Source: F23-B02 sp963625685
GTDB lineage: Bacteria > Bacillota > Clostridia > Oscillospirales > Oscillospiraceae
Assembly (NCBI GenBank): GCA_963625685.1
Contig: CAVFTR010000006.1
Coordinates: forward strand, 1-64,000
Direction: 5' to 3'
Length of the DNA: 64,000 nucleotides
Shown: piece after piece, positions 27,078 to 34,471 of the stretch
Layout of the letters: every line of letters begins with the position of its first letter
Position numbering within the stretch: the stretch's first letter is position 1
The notes under the pieces: generated by a model
Seen by the model: only the letters and a program-made list of their open reading frames with translations
The model's database searches: none
What the model was told of the DNA's origin: nothing
Made by a program: the position numbers and the translations under genes

Positions 27078-28526
27078 TCATCTTAATTTTATGCAGTAGT
27101 AGGACAGGAGATAGATCTTCTCGGCTTTGTAGGCGTTCCAGACGCGGTCGGCCAGGTCCTCCGGCTCGCCGGCCTTGCGCTGGAAGGAGCGTATCTCCTC
27201 GATGACCTCCTGCATATCGTTCTCGCAGTCCTCCTCGAGGTCGTAGAACCTGTCGCAATTGGTGTAGGCGTACACCATGAGGCTGCGGTACCTGCCCTCG
27301 GGCTGCGCGTTGAACTCCGTGCGCATCTGCTCGACGAGCGCGTCGAGCCGCGCCGTGTGGGTGTATTTTATCGCCTCGATCTCCGCGGCGGCGAGCGCCT
27401 TGCGGTACTGATCGCGGTTGAGGTCGCCCGCTGCCAGCAGGACCTCCCTGGCTATATCGGTGTAGCTCGCCTCGTCGCTTATTATCCGCTGCGCGCCATC
27501 CTCGAATATCGACCTGTCCCAGCGCGTCGTATCGACGCCGAGCATGCGGTCTATCCGGCGGTGGCAGTTCGCGGCCTCGTTCTGTATCTGCTCGACCGTA
27601 AGGCTCTGCGCGAGAACATAGGACTTGAGCAGGTCGTACTGAGACCACACGAAGCAGCCGGCGACGCAGGCCAGAAGCAGCATGAGGTACACCGCCACCT
27701 CCGCCAGACGCTTGCCGCGGCTTTTTTTGAGCTTGTCGCGGGGGTCCTTCTGCACGGCGGCAAGAGACTCGGTCTGCGGCAGCCTGCCGCTGCTGAGATA
27801 CTCCGCATACGCGTCGCAGACGGCGTCGGGCTCGCCGAACATGACCATGCGGCCCCTGTCGAGCCAGAGCACCTTGCTGCACTGCGACCTGACGGCCTGC
27901 ATCGAGTGAGATACCATCAATGCGGTCGTGTCGCCGTTATCGATGATGCTCTGCATCTTCTCCTGGCTTTTCCTGCGGAAGTCGCCGTCGCCGACGGCGA
28001 AGATCTCGTCGAGGATTATGATATCGGGCTGGATCATGCTCGCTATCGCGAAGGCGATGCGGCTCTTCATGCCGCTCGAGAGCGTGCGGAAGGGGCTGTT
28101 CTGAAACTCGCGCATCTCCGCGAAGTCGATGATCTCGTCGTATTTTGAATCTATGAACTCCCTGTCGTAGCCCATGAAGGCGCCGCGCAGGTAGACGTTT
28201 TCCTTTACAGTCATCTCGCGGTCGAAGCCCGTGCCGAGCTCGAGCAGCGCGCAGATCCTGCCGGTCTTTTCGATCGTGCCCGAGGCCGGGGTCAGCGTGC
28301 CGCTGATGGCCTTCATCATCGTCGACTTGCCCGCGCCGTTTTTGCCTATGACGCCGAGCATCTCACCCTTTTCAAGGCTGAAGGATATGTTTTTGAGCGC
28401 CCAGAATTCGTTGCTGCGGGGGCTTTTTCCGAGCAGACGCCTGACGATATCCGCCGTCGAGCGCGAATCCTGCTTGCGGTAGCGCACCGAAACGTCGTCA
28501 AGAACGAGTACTTTGTTTCCGTCCAT
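27078..28526 (-). CDS. Polymer-export ABC ATPase (TagH-like) with long C-terminal extension
   Basis: 482 residues. Residues 1-245 are a TagH/Wzt-type ATPase: Walker A GKNGAGKS (about 59-66), signature RTLSSGMKSR, Walker B IIILDEIFAVGD, H-loop MVSHSMQ. Residues 275-295 form a transmembrane helix (VAVYLMLLLACVAGCFVW), and 300-482 is an extracytoplasmic, helix-rich, charged domain with no recognised fold. Bacillus TagH also carries a membrane helix and outer domain, but this sequence does not show its wall-targeting repeats. It works with the permease encoded just upstream to export a surface polymer. Confidence 0.88.
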   Translation of the reverse strand: MDGNKVLVLDDVSVRYRKQDSRSTADIVRRLLGKSPRSNEFWALKNISFSLEKGEMLGVIGKNGAGKSTMMKAISGTLTPASGTIEKTGRICALLELGTGFDREMTVKENVYLRGAFMGYDREFIDSKYDEIIDFAEMREFQNSPFRTLSSGMKSRIAFAIASMIQPDIIILDEIFAVGDGDFRRKSQEKMQSIIDNGDTTALMVSHSMQAVRSQCSKVLWLDRGRMVMFGEPDAVCDAYAEYLSSGRLPQTESLAAVQKDPRDKLKKSRGKRLAEVAVYLMLLLACVAGCFVWSQYDLLKSYVLAQSLTVEQIQNEAANCHRRIDRMLGVDTTRWDRSIFEDGAQRIISDEASYTDIAREVLLAAGDLNRDQYRKALAAAEIEAIKYTHTARLDALVEQMRTEFNAQPEGRYRSLMVYAYTNCDRFYDLEEDCENDMQEVIEEIRSFQRKAGEPEDLADRVWNAYKAEKIYLLSYYCIKLR

Positions 28527-28539
28527 AACAGCGCCTCCC

Positions 28540-29307
28540 TTATACGTACAGCGCGATCTTGTCGCGCGCTATGCGGTAGGTGAACCAGCCCAGGAAGAGA
28601 CACACCGCCGCCATCGCGAGCATTACAAGATGCGTCGAGAGATTCGGAACGGTCGAGTGTATTATCAGCTGGCGGAAATAGTCCACGCACATGTACAGCG
28701 GATTGCAGTTTAATAGCCTGCGCAGTATGCCCGGCAGTATCGAGGGGTCGTAGAATATCGCCGAGGAGTACATGATTATGCGCGTGAGGACGGGCCAGAG
28801 ATAGCTCACGTCGCGGAAGAATATGTACAGGGTGCTCAGGAACATGCCGATGCCGAAGTTTATGCAGTAAAGGCAGGCTATCGGGAACAGCAGGTAGATA
28901 AAGCGCCAGTGGAAGCTTATCCCGTCGATGGCGACGAAGAGGAAGAACACCAGCAGCGATACGAGAAAGTCGATCGCCTGAGCGGCGCTCTGCGATATGA
29001 GAAAATAGTGCTTCGGAACGGGCACCTTGCTGTATATCTGCGCGTTGTCGTAGAGAACGCGCATGGCGCTTCTCGTCGCGGCGGAGAAATAGTTGAAAAG
29101 CAGAAGTCCGCAGAACAGGTATATCGTGTAGTGCGGCATATTGCGCCCGAAGAAGGTGCCGAACACCACGTCCATGGTCATCAGCAGCAGCAGCGGCGAA
29201 AGCGCGCTCCAGAGTATGCCGAAGGTCGTGCGCTTGTATTTTTTTATGAAGTCTCGCCTTATAAGCTCAGAAAGCAGAAAACGATGATTAGCTTTGTCCG
29301 GAGTCAT
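28540..29307 (-). CDS. Polymer-export ABC permease (TagG-like)
   Basis: 255 residues from the ATG at 29307, with AAGGAG 12 bases before it; a TTG nine codons upstream is possible. Six membrane segments and the ABC-2/TagG start pattern (LIRRDFIKKYKRTTFGILWSALSPLL) place it with exporters of teichoic acid or lipid-linked polysaccharide. The ATPase gene follows 13 bases later. Confidence 0.88.
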   Translation of the reverse strand: MTPDKANHRFLLSELIRRDFIKKYKRTTFGILWSALSPLLLLMTMDVVFGTFFGRNMPHYTIYLFCGLLLFNYFSAATRSAMRVLYDNAQIYSKVPVPKHYFLISQSAAQAIDFLVSLLVFFLFVAIDGISFHWRFIYLLFPIACLYCINFGIGMFLSTLYIFFRDVSYLWPVLTRIIMYSSAIFYDPSILPGILRRLLNCNPLYMCVDYFRQLIIHSTVPNLSTHLVMLAMAAVCLFLGWFTYRIARDKIALYV

Positions 29308-29338
29308 AAAACGCCTGGTCTCCTTACGAAACAAAAAA

Positions 29339-29375
29339 CTGTGTTATAATACATCAATTCGCCATTATAACACAG
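29339..29375 (-). terminator. Perfect 12-bp palindrome, likely terminator
   Basis: CTGTGTTATAAT / ATTATAACACAG, 13-base loop, followed on the minus strand by TTTTTTG. It fits a terminator after the nucleotidyltransferase gene. Each arm also contains a TATAAT, so it could double as a promoter/operator for the export genes. Confidence 0.55.
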
Positions 29376-29394
29376 CTTATCATATAATTCCACT

Positions 29395-29991
29395 CTATTT
29401 TTCAGCCAGATAATCGAGGTAGTCCTCGGGGGAGTTGAAATCCCGCGTGAAGGAGTCGAGCAGCACGTAGCTTCCGCCGATCCCGCGGCCGGGCAGCGGG
29501 AGCCCGGCGTACAGGTGATACACCTGCCAGCCCTTGCACTCGGCTATCTCGCCGTCCAGAAATTTTTTCCGCACCTCGAGATACAGCGAGCGGAAAAGCC
29601 CGCCGTCGCCTATCAGGACGGCGCATATGCTCTTTTCGCTGCCGAAAAACAGCAGGGGGCTGCGGCCGCGATGGGCCGCGACGGTCCTTATCGCCGCCTC
29701 GGAGTACAGCACGTCGCCGTAGAGAAAGCACATGTCGTCTTCTATGAGCTCGGCCGTGAAGCGGTCGATCTCCAGGACGTTGTTTTTCGGCTCGTAGCGC
29801 CGCGCGCCGGGGATATCGACGCTCTCGTCGTGCGAGGTGATGAGGATATCGGCCTCGCCGCCGCACTCGCGCACGAGGCGCACCGTGCGCTCGAGCAGAG
29901 TCTCGCCCTGCACGCGTATATCGTGCTTTTTATGCCCCATGAAGTTGTTCCAGCGGCTGCCCCTGCCGTCGGCCATTATCACATATCTCAT
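29395..29991 (-). CDS. Nucleotidyltransferase-like protein of the polymer locus
   Basis: 198 residues. MRYVIMADGRGSRWNNFMGHKKH is an NTP-transferase glycine-rich loop in which the usual GxGTR is altered, and FLYGDVLYSEAAI supplies the metal-binding GD. IGGSYVLLDSFTRDFNSPEDYLDYL ends the domain. It resembles sugar-phosphate nucleotidylyltransferases such as those making CDP- or NDP-activated precursors, but is short. It overlaps the ATP-grasp gene by four bases and probably makes an activated unit for the polymer. Confidence 0.75.
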   Translation of the reverse strand: MRYVIMADGRGSRWNNFMGHKKHDIRVQGETLLERTVRLVRECGGEADILITSHDESVDIPGARRYEPKNNVLEIDRFTAELIEDDMCFLYGDVLYSEAAIRTVAAHRGRSPLLFFGSEKSICAVLIGDGGLFRSLYLEVRKKFLDGEIAECKGWQVYHLYAGLPLPGRGIGGSYVLLDSFTRDFNSPEDYLDYLAEK

Positions 29992-31037
29992 TTTATTATC
30001 CCGTGCTCGCGGTAGAAATCGCCCAGCCTGCCGTAGCGCTGCGGCCCCCAGAGCTGGATGATGTTGACGCCCGAGGAGGTATTGGCCTCGATGACGGTAA
30101 AGCCGTCGTCGGTCGGGAGGATGTCCCAGGCGATGATGTCAAGATAGGGAAAGGCGCGGCTTATCTCCATGACTCCGGCCTTGATGCCGTCCCAGCCGGG
30201 GATGACGGCGCCCTCTATCTGCGCCTTGGTGTCCGGATGCGTACGGTAAACGGTCAGATTGTGCAGCGTGCGGGCGTAGCTCATTTCGCCGGTGGCGATA
30301 TCGACGTTCGCAACGAGGCCGCCGCGGCTGCCGTTGTCGACCGCGCCCGTCCAGTCGGCGCCTATGCGCTGCACGGCAAAGCAGAGCTCGAACTGCCCCG
30401 TTTCGGCGCTGCGCAGTACGATCATGCGCAGGGTGTTCGCGCTGTTGGCGTAAATTTTATTGAGATATCCGGCCTGATGCGCGTAGGCGCAGATGAGCCA
30501 CTCCTTATCGCGGCGCAGACGCTCGCGGAGCTCGGCCTCCGTGAGCGGCTCGTCGTTGCAGATGATGCCGCGGCCGTTGTACTTTACGATGTACACGCCC
30601 TTGCCCTTGCCCGCGCGCACGGGCTTTACGACGAAGGCCCCCGTCTCGCGCAGGAGCGCGACGAGATCGTCGTAGCCGTTTATGACGCGGCCGTTCATGC
30701 CGGCCAGGCGCTCGTCCTTTTTGACGCAGTAGAGCTCCGGCGTTTTGCAGTAGCGCTCTATCAGCTGCGTGAAAACGACCTTGTTGTTGAGCATTTCGCT
30801 GTAGGGGTCGTTTATGCGGCGCGAGCGGTACCAGTCAAACTCCGAAAGGTACTGCTTTTTGTCGTTGTGCCTGAAGTCGTACAGCGCGGCCTGATCGACC
30901 ATGTAGCCGCCGAAAACGCAGTAGTAGAGCCTCGTGTGCAGAGGAAGCTTAAAGTGATTGGGCGCAAACAGTATCCTCACTATCCACAGCACCATCAATT
31001 TGATCTTGGCGAGCAATATGCTCAGAAATCGCATCAT
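29988..31037 (-). CDS. Sugar-transfer-associated ATP-grasp protein
   Basis: 349 residues. An N-terminal amphipathic/membrane helix precedes an ATP-grasp domain: ATP-binding Lys in FVVKPVRAGKGKGVYIV, YANSANTLRMIVL, and metal site VIEANTSSG. It resembles the sugar-transfer-associated ATP-grasp family (PF14397), enzymes that presumably ligate a carboxylate to an amine during surface glycan assembly. The gene starts 89 bases inside the TagF-like gene (ribosome site GGAGATGG), so it is translationally coupled. Confidence 0.85.
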   Translation of the reverse strand: MMRFLSILLAKIKLMVLWIVRILFAPNHFKLPLHTRLYYCVFGGYMVDQAALYDFRHNDKKQYLSEFDWYRSRRINDPYSEMLNNKVVFTQLIERYCKTPELYCVKKDERLAGMNGRVINGYDDLVALLRETGAFVVKPVRAGKGKGVYIVKYNGRGIICNDEPLTEAELRERLRRDKEWLICAYAHQAGYLNKIYANSANTLRMIVLRSAETGQFELCFAVQRIGADWTGAVDNGSRGGLVANVDIATGEMSYARTLHNLTVYRTHPDTKAQIEGAVIPGWDGIKAGVMEISRAFPYLDIIAWDILPTDDGFTVIEANTSSGVNIIQLWGPQRYGRLGDFYREHGIIK

Positions 31038-32160
31038 GTTTGTCCATCTCCATGCAGTCGATTATAAGCCCGGCGATCTTGTCGGTCGCGCGGCCCGAGA
31101 GGTCGGGCAGGTATTTGCGGCAGAAGCGCCGGTAATTGTCCATGTCGTAGCCGCCGCTTTCTATCGCGGCGATGAGCTCGCCGGCGTCGCGGTAGATGCA
31201 GTCGGGGAACTCGTCGAAGAGCTTTACGTTCAGTCCGTTGTGGTCGAGGTAATCCTCGTAGTCGAAAAGGTAGAAATACACGGGCTTGCCGAGAAGCGCG
31301 GCCTCTATCGTTATGGCCGAGTAGTCGGTTATGACGCAGTCGCACACCGACAGGACCGTCGAGGTCGGCACCTTGTGGCAGGTTATAGCCGGCGATAGCG
31401 TCTCGTAGTTCAAAAGCTGGTTCGGGTGGCGCTTTACGACGAGCACCTGACTGCCGTCGAAGTGGAACGCGTCCACCAGCGGCTTGGGGTCGAGCATCTG
31501 CCCCTTGCGGAAGGTCGGGGCGTAGAGCACGATCCTTTTGCCCCTGAGGCGCGGGTATATCTCGTAAAACTGCCGCCGGGCCTCCTCCTGCCCCTCGCGC
31601 AGCTTATCCATGCGCGGAAGTCCGACGTTGTAGAGGATGCCGGGCTCCACGCCGAAGGAGGCGCAGTAGAAGGGGTTGAAGGCGCGGCCGCCGGCGATGA
31701 CGACGTCGTAGTTGCGGTGCATGCGCATCTCGCGCGCGAGCATGTCGCTGCGTCCGAATTTTTTGCCGAGCGACTGGTAGCCGGATTTTTTTATCTTGCC
31801 CATGGCGTGCCACATCTGGATGACGGCCAGCTGCTTTTTATGGTGCAGCACCGATACCGCCGGCCAGTAGGAGTCGAGCACGCACACCGAGGCGGTCGCG
31901 AGATGGTACATGCTGCGCAGCGTGACGAGGGCGTAGCCGAGCATGCTCACAAGCCCCTTGTCGGCGCGCTTTGTTATGATGATCACATGCGTCTCCGGCC
32001 TGAGCTCGCTCAGGCGGCGGCTGAGAAATTCGATATCCTCCGTCACGGTGTTCGACTGGCGGCTGAGGAACAGTACCTTGTTTTTGTCGGTCGGGCAGAG
32101 CTTCAGGAAAAAGTAGATGAAGTTCATCACCCAGCGCAGCAAAATAACAGCTATTCTCAT
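30949..32160 (-). CDS. CDP-glycerol glycerophosphotransferase family (TagB/TagF-like)
   Basis: 403 residues. An N-terminal membrane-proximal helix, then QMWHAMGKIKKSGY (catalytic His region), VLYAPTFRKGQ, VVKRHPNQ and CDCVITDYSAITIEAALLGKPVYFY, all signatures of glycerophosphotransferases that build poly(glycerol-phosphate) or ribitol-phosphate chains. First gene of a minus-strand operon with ATP-grasp and nucleotidyltransferase genes. ATG preceded by AAAAGGAG. Confidence 0.9.
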   Translation of the reverse strand: MRIAVILLRWVMNFIYFFLKLCPTDKNKVLFLSRQSNTVTEDIEFLSRRLSELRPETHVIIITKRADKGLVSMLGYALVTLRSMYHLATASVCVLDSYWPAVSVLHHKKQLAVIQMWHAMGKIKKSGYQSLGKKFGRSDMLAREMRMHRNYDVVIAGGRAFNPFYCASFGVEPGILYNVGLPRMDKLREGQEEARRQFYEIYPRLRGKRIVLYAPTFRKGQMLDPKPLVDAFHFDGSQVLVVKRHPNQLLNYETLSPAITCHKVPTSTVLSVCDCVITDYSAITIEAALLGKPVYFYLFDYEDYLDHNGLNVKLFDEFPDCIYRDAGELIAAIESGGYDMDNYRRFCRKYLPDLSGRATDKIAGLIIDCMEMDKHDAISEHIARQDQIDGAVDSEDTVCAQSL

Positions 32161-32205
32161 ATTACTCCTTTTGTGCCCTGTGCGGCACGAGCGTAAAATC
32201 GACTA

Positions 32206-32234
32206 ATTATACGCGCAAACGCGGGCTTTGTCAC
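32206..32234 (-). promoter_or_regulatory. Promoter of the TagF-like operon
   Basis: Minus strand GTGACA, 17-base spacer, TATAAT. Confidence 0.55.
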
Positions 32235-32244
32235 CACAAATTTG

Positions 32245-34260
32245 TTAACACAGCTTTTTGCCCGCTCTCTTGAGCTCAAGCTTATGCATGAAATAGGCGT
32301 GAACATTCTCGTTATAGGTCGGGTAGCGGTGCAGATCCTGGTGGGTGTTTATCTCGAGGATCTTGAAGCCCGCGTCGGTCAGAACGACGTCGAAGCCGAG
32401 GTATTCAAGCGGAGATATGTAGCGGCATATCTCCGGTATGACCGACAGCACCTCGTCCCAGTGCGGCAGGAAGCCCTCTATCCTCACGCCGGTGTCCGGA
32501 TGCAGGGGGCAGGGGGTGATGATGTGCTCTCTTATGATCTCCGCGTCGTGGAAAAAGCCCGTTTTCTCGTCGACGTAGGCGAAAACGCCGCCGGAGCCGA
32601 TATTGTCGGTAAAGCCGGTGCTCTTCGTGCCGATGCGGAAGTAGGCGTTCTCGATAACGGGGTCGAGGCCGTGCCGGTTTATGACCATTATGCGCACCGT
32701 GCAGGCGACCTCGCTGTATATCCTGCAAAGGTCCTTGTGCATGACGATGTACTCGGAGATGTTATAGTAATCGTCCAGAGCGGAGAGGAAGGCGAGCATT
32801 TCGTCCCCGGTCCTCGCCTCGCCGTTTACGCTGTACTCTCTCCCGTCGAAGGCGAGCCTGTAAAAGCCCGTGCCGTGCGAGCCGACGGTGGGCTTCATGG
32901 CGAGAAGCCCCTTTTCGCGCAGCAGCATGAGCACTCCCTCATGACTGCGCGGGAAGCGCTCAGGGCAGTCGGGCATTTTAAGAAGCGTCATTTCTCCGCC
33001 GCGCGGGACTATGTGATAGTAGTATTCGGGGAGGTACTGCCTGTATTTATCCAGACAGTAGCGCAGCGTGACCTTGTCCCACAGAAGCTTGCGGTACTCG
33101 TTGTTGATGGGCCGCAGCCACTTGTAGTCGCGGTCGGACAGGCAGTCCCGCCAGTTTTCCTCCGTCAGGCCGTACTGCTTTATGTGGTAGGACAAAAAGC
33201 CGCGCTCGTGAGCCCACTTTTTCTCCTCTGCCGTGGTGTATTTATCGCGGGCATCCTCGCGCAGCGCCCTCTTCCAGCCGCGGTACATGTAGTCCATGAA
33301 GCCGTGCCGCTTGGCGCGGAAGCTCCAGAAATAGCGGTCTATGATGGTAAGAGCCCGCCTGAAGCCGACGAAGCGGGGCTTTTCCGCGCGCTTTTCGCGG
33401 ATAAACGCGGCGGTCCTGTCGTTAAAGTGCTCAAGATATGTCAGATCCGCGCCGGTGTCGACGCGCAGTATCTTGAAGCCGCCTTCGGTAAGGCGCAGGG
33501 CGAAGTTCATGTACTCAAGCTCGCCGAACTCCGCCGCGATGCCGCGCAGCGTCCTTTCGATATCCGGAAAGCCCTCTATCCTGCCGCCGTCGTACACGCC
33601 GTCTTCATCGACGGCCGACAGCTCGCGATTGCGCGTATACCAGTTGTCCGGCACGCCCTCCTGCCTGCCGGTGAGCACGGAAAAGAGAAGCTCCGGCCCG
33701 TCGCCGCGGTTTAAAAACGCAAGATGCAGCGTCGGGGCAAAGCCGGAGACGGTGAGCTCCGTTACGATAGTGCCGGCGGGGAGCCTTTGAAGCAGCCCGC
33801 GCAGCTCGGCCTCGCCGAGCTCTCTTTCGCCGAGGAAAAAGCTCTCTCCGTCAAAGCGGCAGACACTCTCGACGGTCTTCACCGAGTTCGAGGCCGGCCG
33901 CACGAGCACGCTACCCTTTTCGCGGATGAGCGCGACGACGCCGTCCATGCTCTGCCTGAGGCCGGGCCTGAGCGGCAGGATGAGCTGCTCTCCGTCGCGG
34001 GTCAGAAGGCTGTAATACTGCTCGGGCAAAAGCTCCGCGTGCCTGTCGAGCGCGTAGGCCATGGACAGCAGGTCGCCGAAGAGCTTATCGAACTTCGAGT
34101 CAAACGGCATAAGCGAGAATATCTCCTTGTCGCTCATGCCGATGTTGTTTCTGCGCTTGTATTTTTTTATGCCGTCAAGATAGAGCCACTCGCCGGCCGT
34201 CGCGAAGGTGAAGCCGCGAAACAGCAGAGCGGCGCTTTTTATGAGCTTTGAGGCCTTCAT
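32245..34260 (-). CDS. Tandem ATP-grasp protein (dead N-domain, live C-domain)
   Basis: 671 residues with two homologous halves. The C-terminal half (about 330-671) is an intact sugar-transfer-associated ATP-grasp: LLAMKPTVGSHGTGFYR for ATP, VACTVRIMVINR, and the metal site ILEINTHQDLHR. The N-terminal half (about 70-320) keeps the fold pattern but has VLVRPASNSVKTV in place of the Lys motif and ILRVDTGADL in place of the ExN site, so it should not catalyse. A conserved helical linker (KWAHERGFLSYHIKQYGL) joins them. Divergent from a 749-residue paralogue across a shared promoter region. Confidence 0.85.
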   Translation of the reverse strand: MKASKLIKSAALLFRGFTFATAGEWLYLDGIKKYKRRNNIGMSDKEIFSLMPFDSKFDKLFGDLLSMAYALDRHAELLPEQYYSLLTRDGEQLILPLRPGLRQSMDGVVALIREKGSVLVRPASNSVKTVESVCRFDGESFFLGERELGEAELRGLLQRLPAGTIVTELTVSGFAPTLHLAFLNRGDGPELLFSVLTGRQEGVPDNWYTRNRELSAVDEDGVYDGGRIEGFPDIERTLRGIAAEFGELEYMNFALRLTEGGFKILRVDTGADLTYLEHFNDRTAAFIREKRAEKPRFVGFRRALTIIDRYFWSFRAKRHGFMDYMYRGWKRALREDARDKYTTAEEKKWAHERGFLSYHIKQYGLTEENWRDCLSDRDYKWLRPINNEYRKLLWDKVTLRYCLDKYRQYLPEYYYHIVPRGGEMTLLKMPDCPERFPRSHEGVLMLLREKGLLAMKPTVGSHGTGFYRLAFDGREYSVNGEARTGDEMLAFLSALDDYYNISEYIVMHKDLCRIYSEVACTVRIMVINRHGLDPVIENAYFRIGTKSTGFTDNIGSGGVFAYVDEKTGFFHDAEIIREHIITPCPLHPDTGVRIEGFLPHWDEVLSVIPEICRYISPLEYLGFDVVLTDAGFKILEINTHQDLHRYPTYNENVHAYFMHKLELKRAGKKLC

Positions 34261-34301
34261 GATAAAAACTCCGATAGCTTGAGGATATTGAAAATCATTT
34301 T

Positions 34302-34330
34302 ATTATACTATATATCGGAATTTTACGCAA
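34302..34330 (-). promoter_or_regulatory. Divergent promoter, leftward
   Basis: Minus strand TTGCGT, 17-base spacer, TATAAT, serving the 671-residue ATP-grasp gene. The -35 box touches the first copy of the 22-base repeat. Confidence 0.6.
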
Positions 34331-34375
34331 CTTGATAATTTTAGGGGCTATGTAACTTGATAATTTTAGGGGCTA
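34329..34375. repeat. Two direct copies of a 22-bp element between divergent promoters
   Basis: AACTTGATAATTTTAGGGGC followed by TA occurs at 34329-34350 and again, identically, at 34354-34375 (period 25). Copy 1 overlaps the leftward -35 box; copy 2 ends five bases before the rightward -35 box. The placement is that of a duplicated operator or activator site controlling both ATP-grasp genes. Confidence 0.8.
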
Positions 34376-34379
34376 CGGC

Positions 34380-34408
34380 TTGAATTGGGGCGGAATATGT
34401 ACTATAAT
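34380..34408 (+). promoter_or_regulatory. Divergent promoter, rightward
   Basis: TTGAAT, 17-base spacer, TATAAT, 63 bases before the 749-residue ATP-grasp gene. Confidence 0.65.
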
Positions 34409-34471
34409 AATAAAGTTATTATTATGGGTAACTATGCGGTACGCTGAGCGCCGCAGGAAAGAGAGCAGCAA

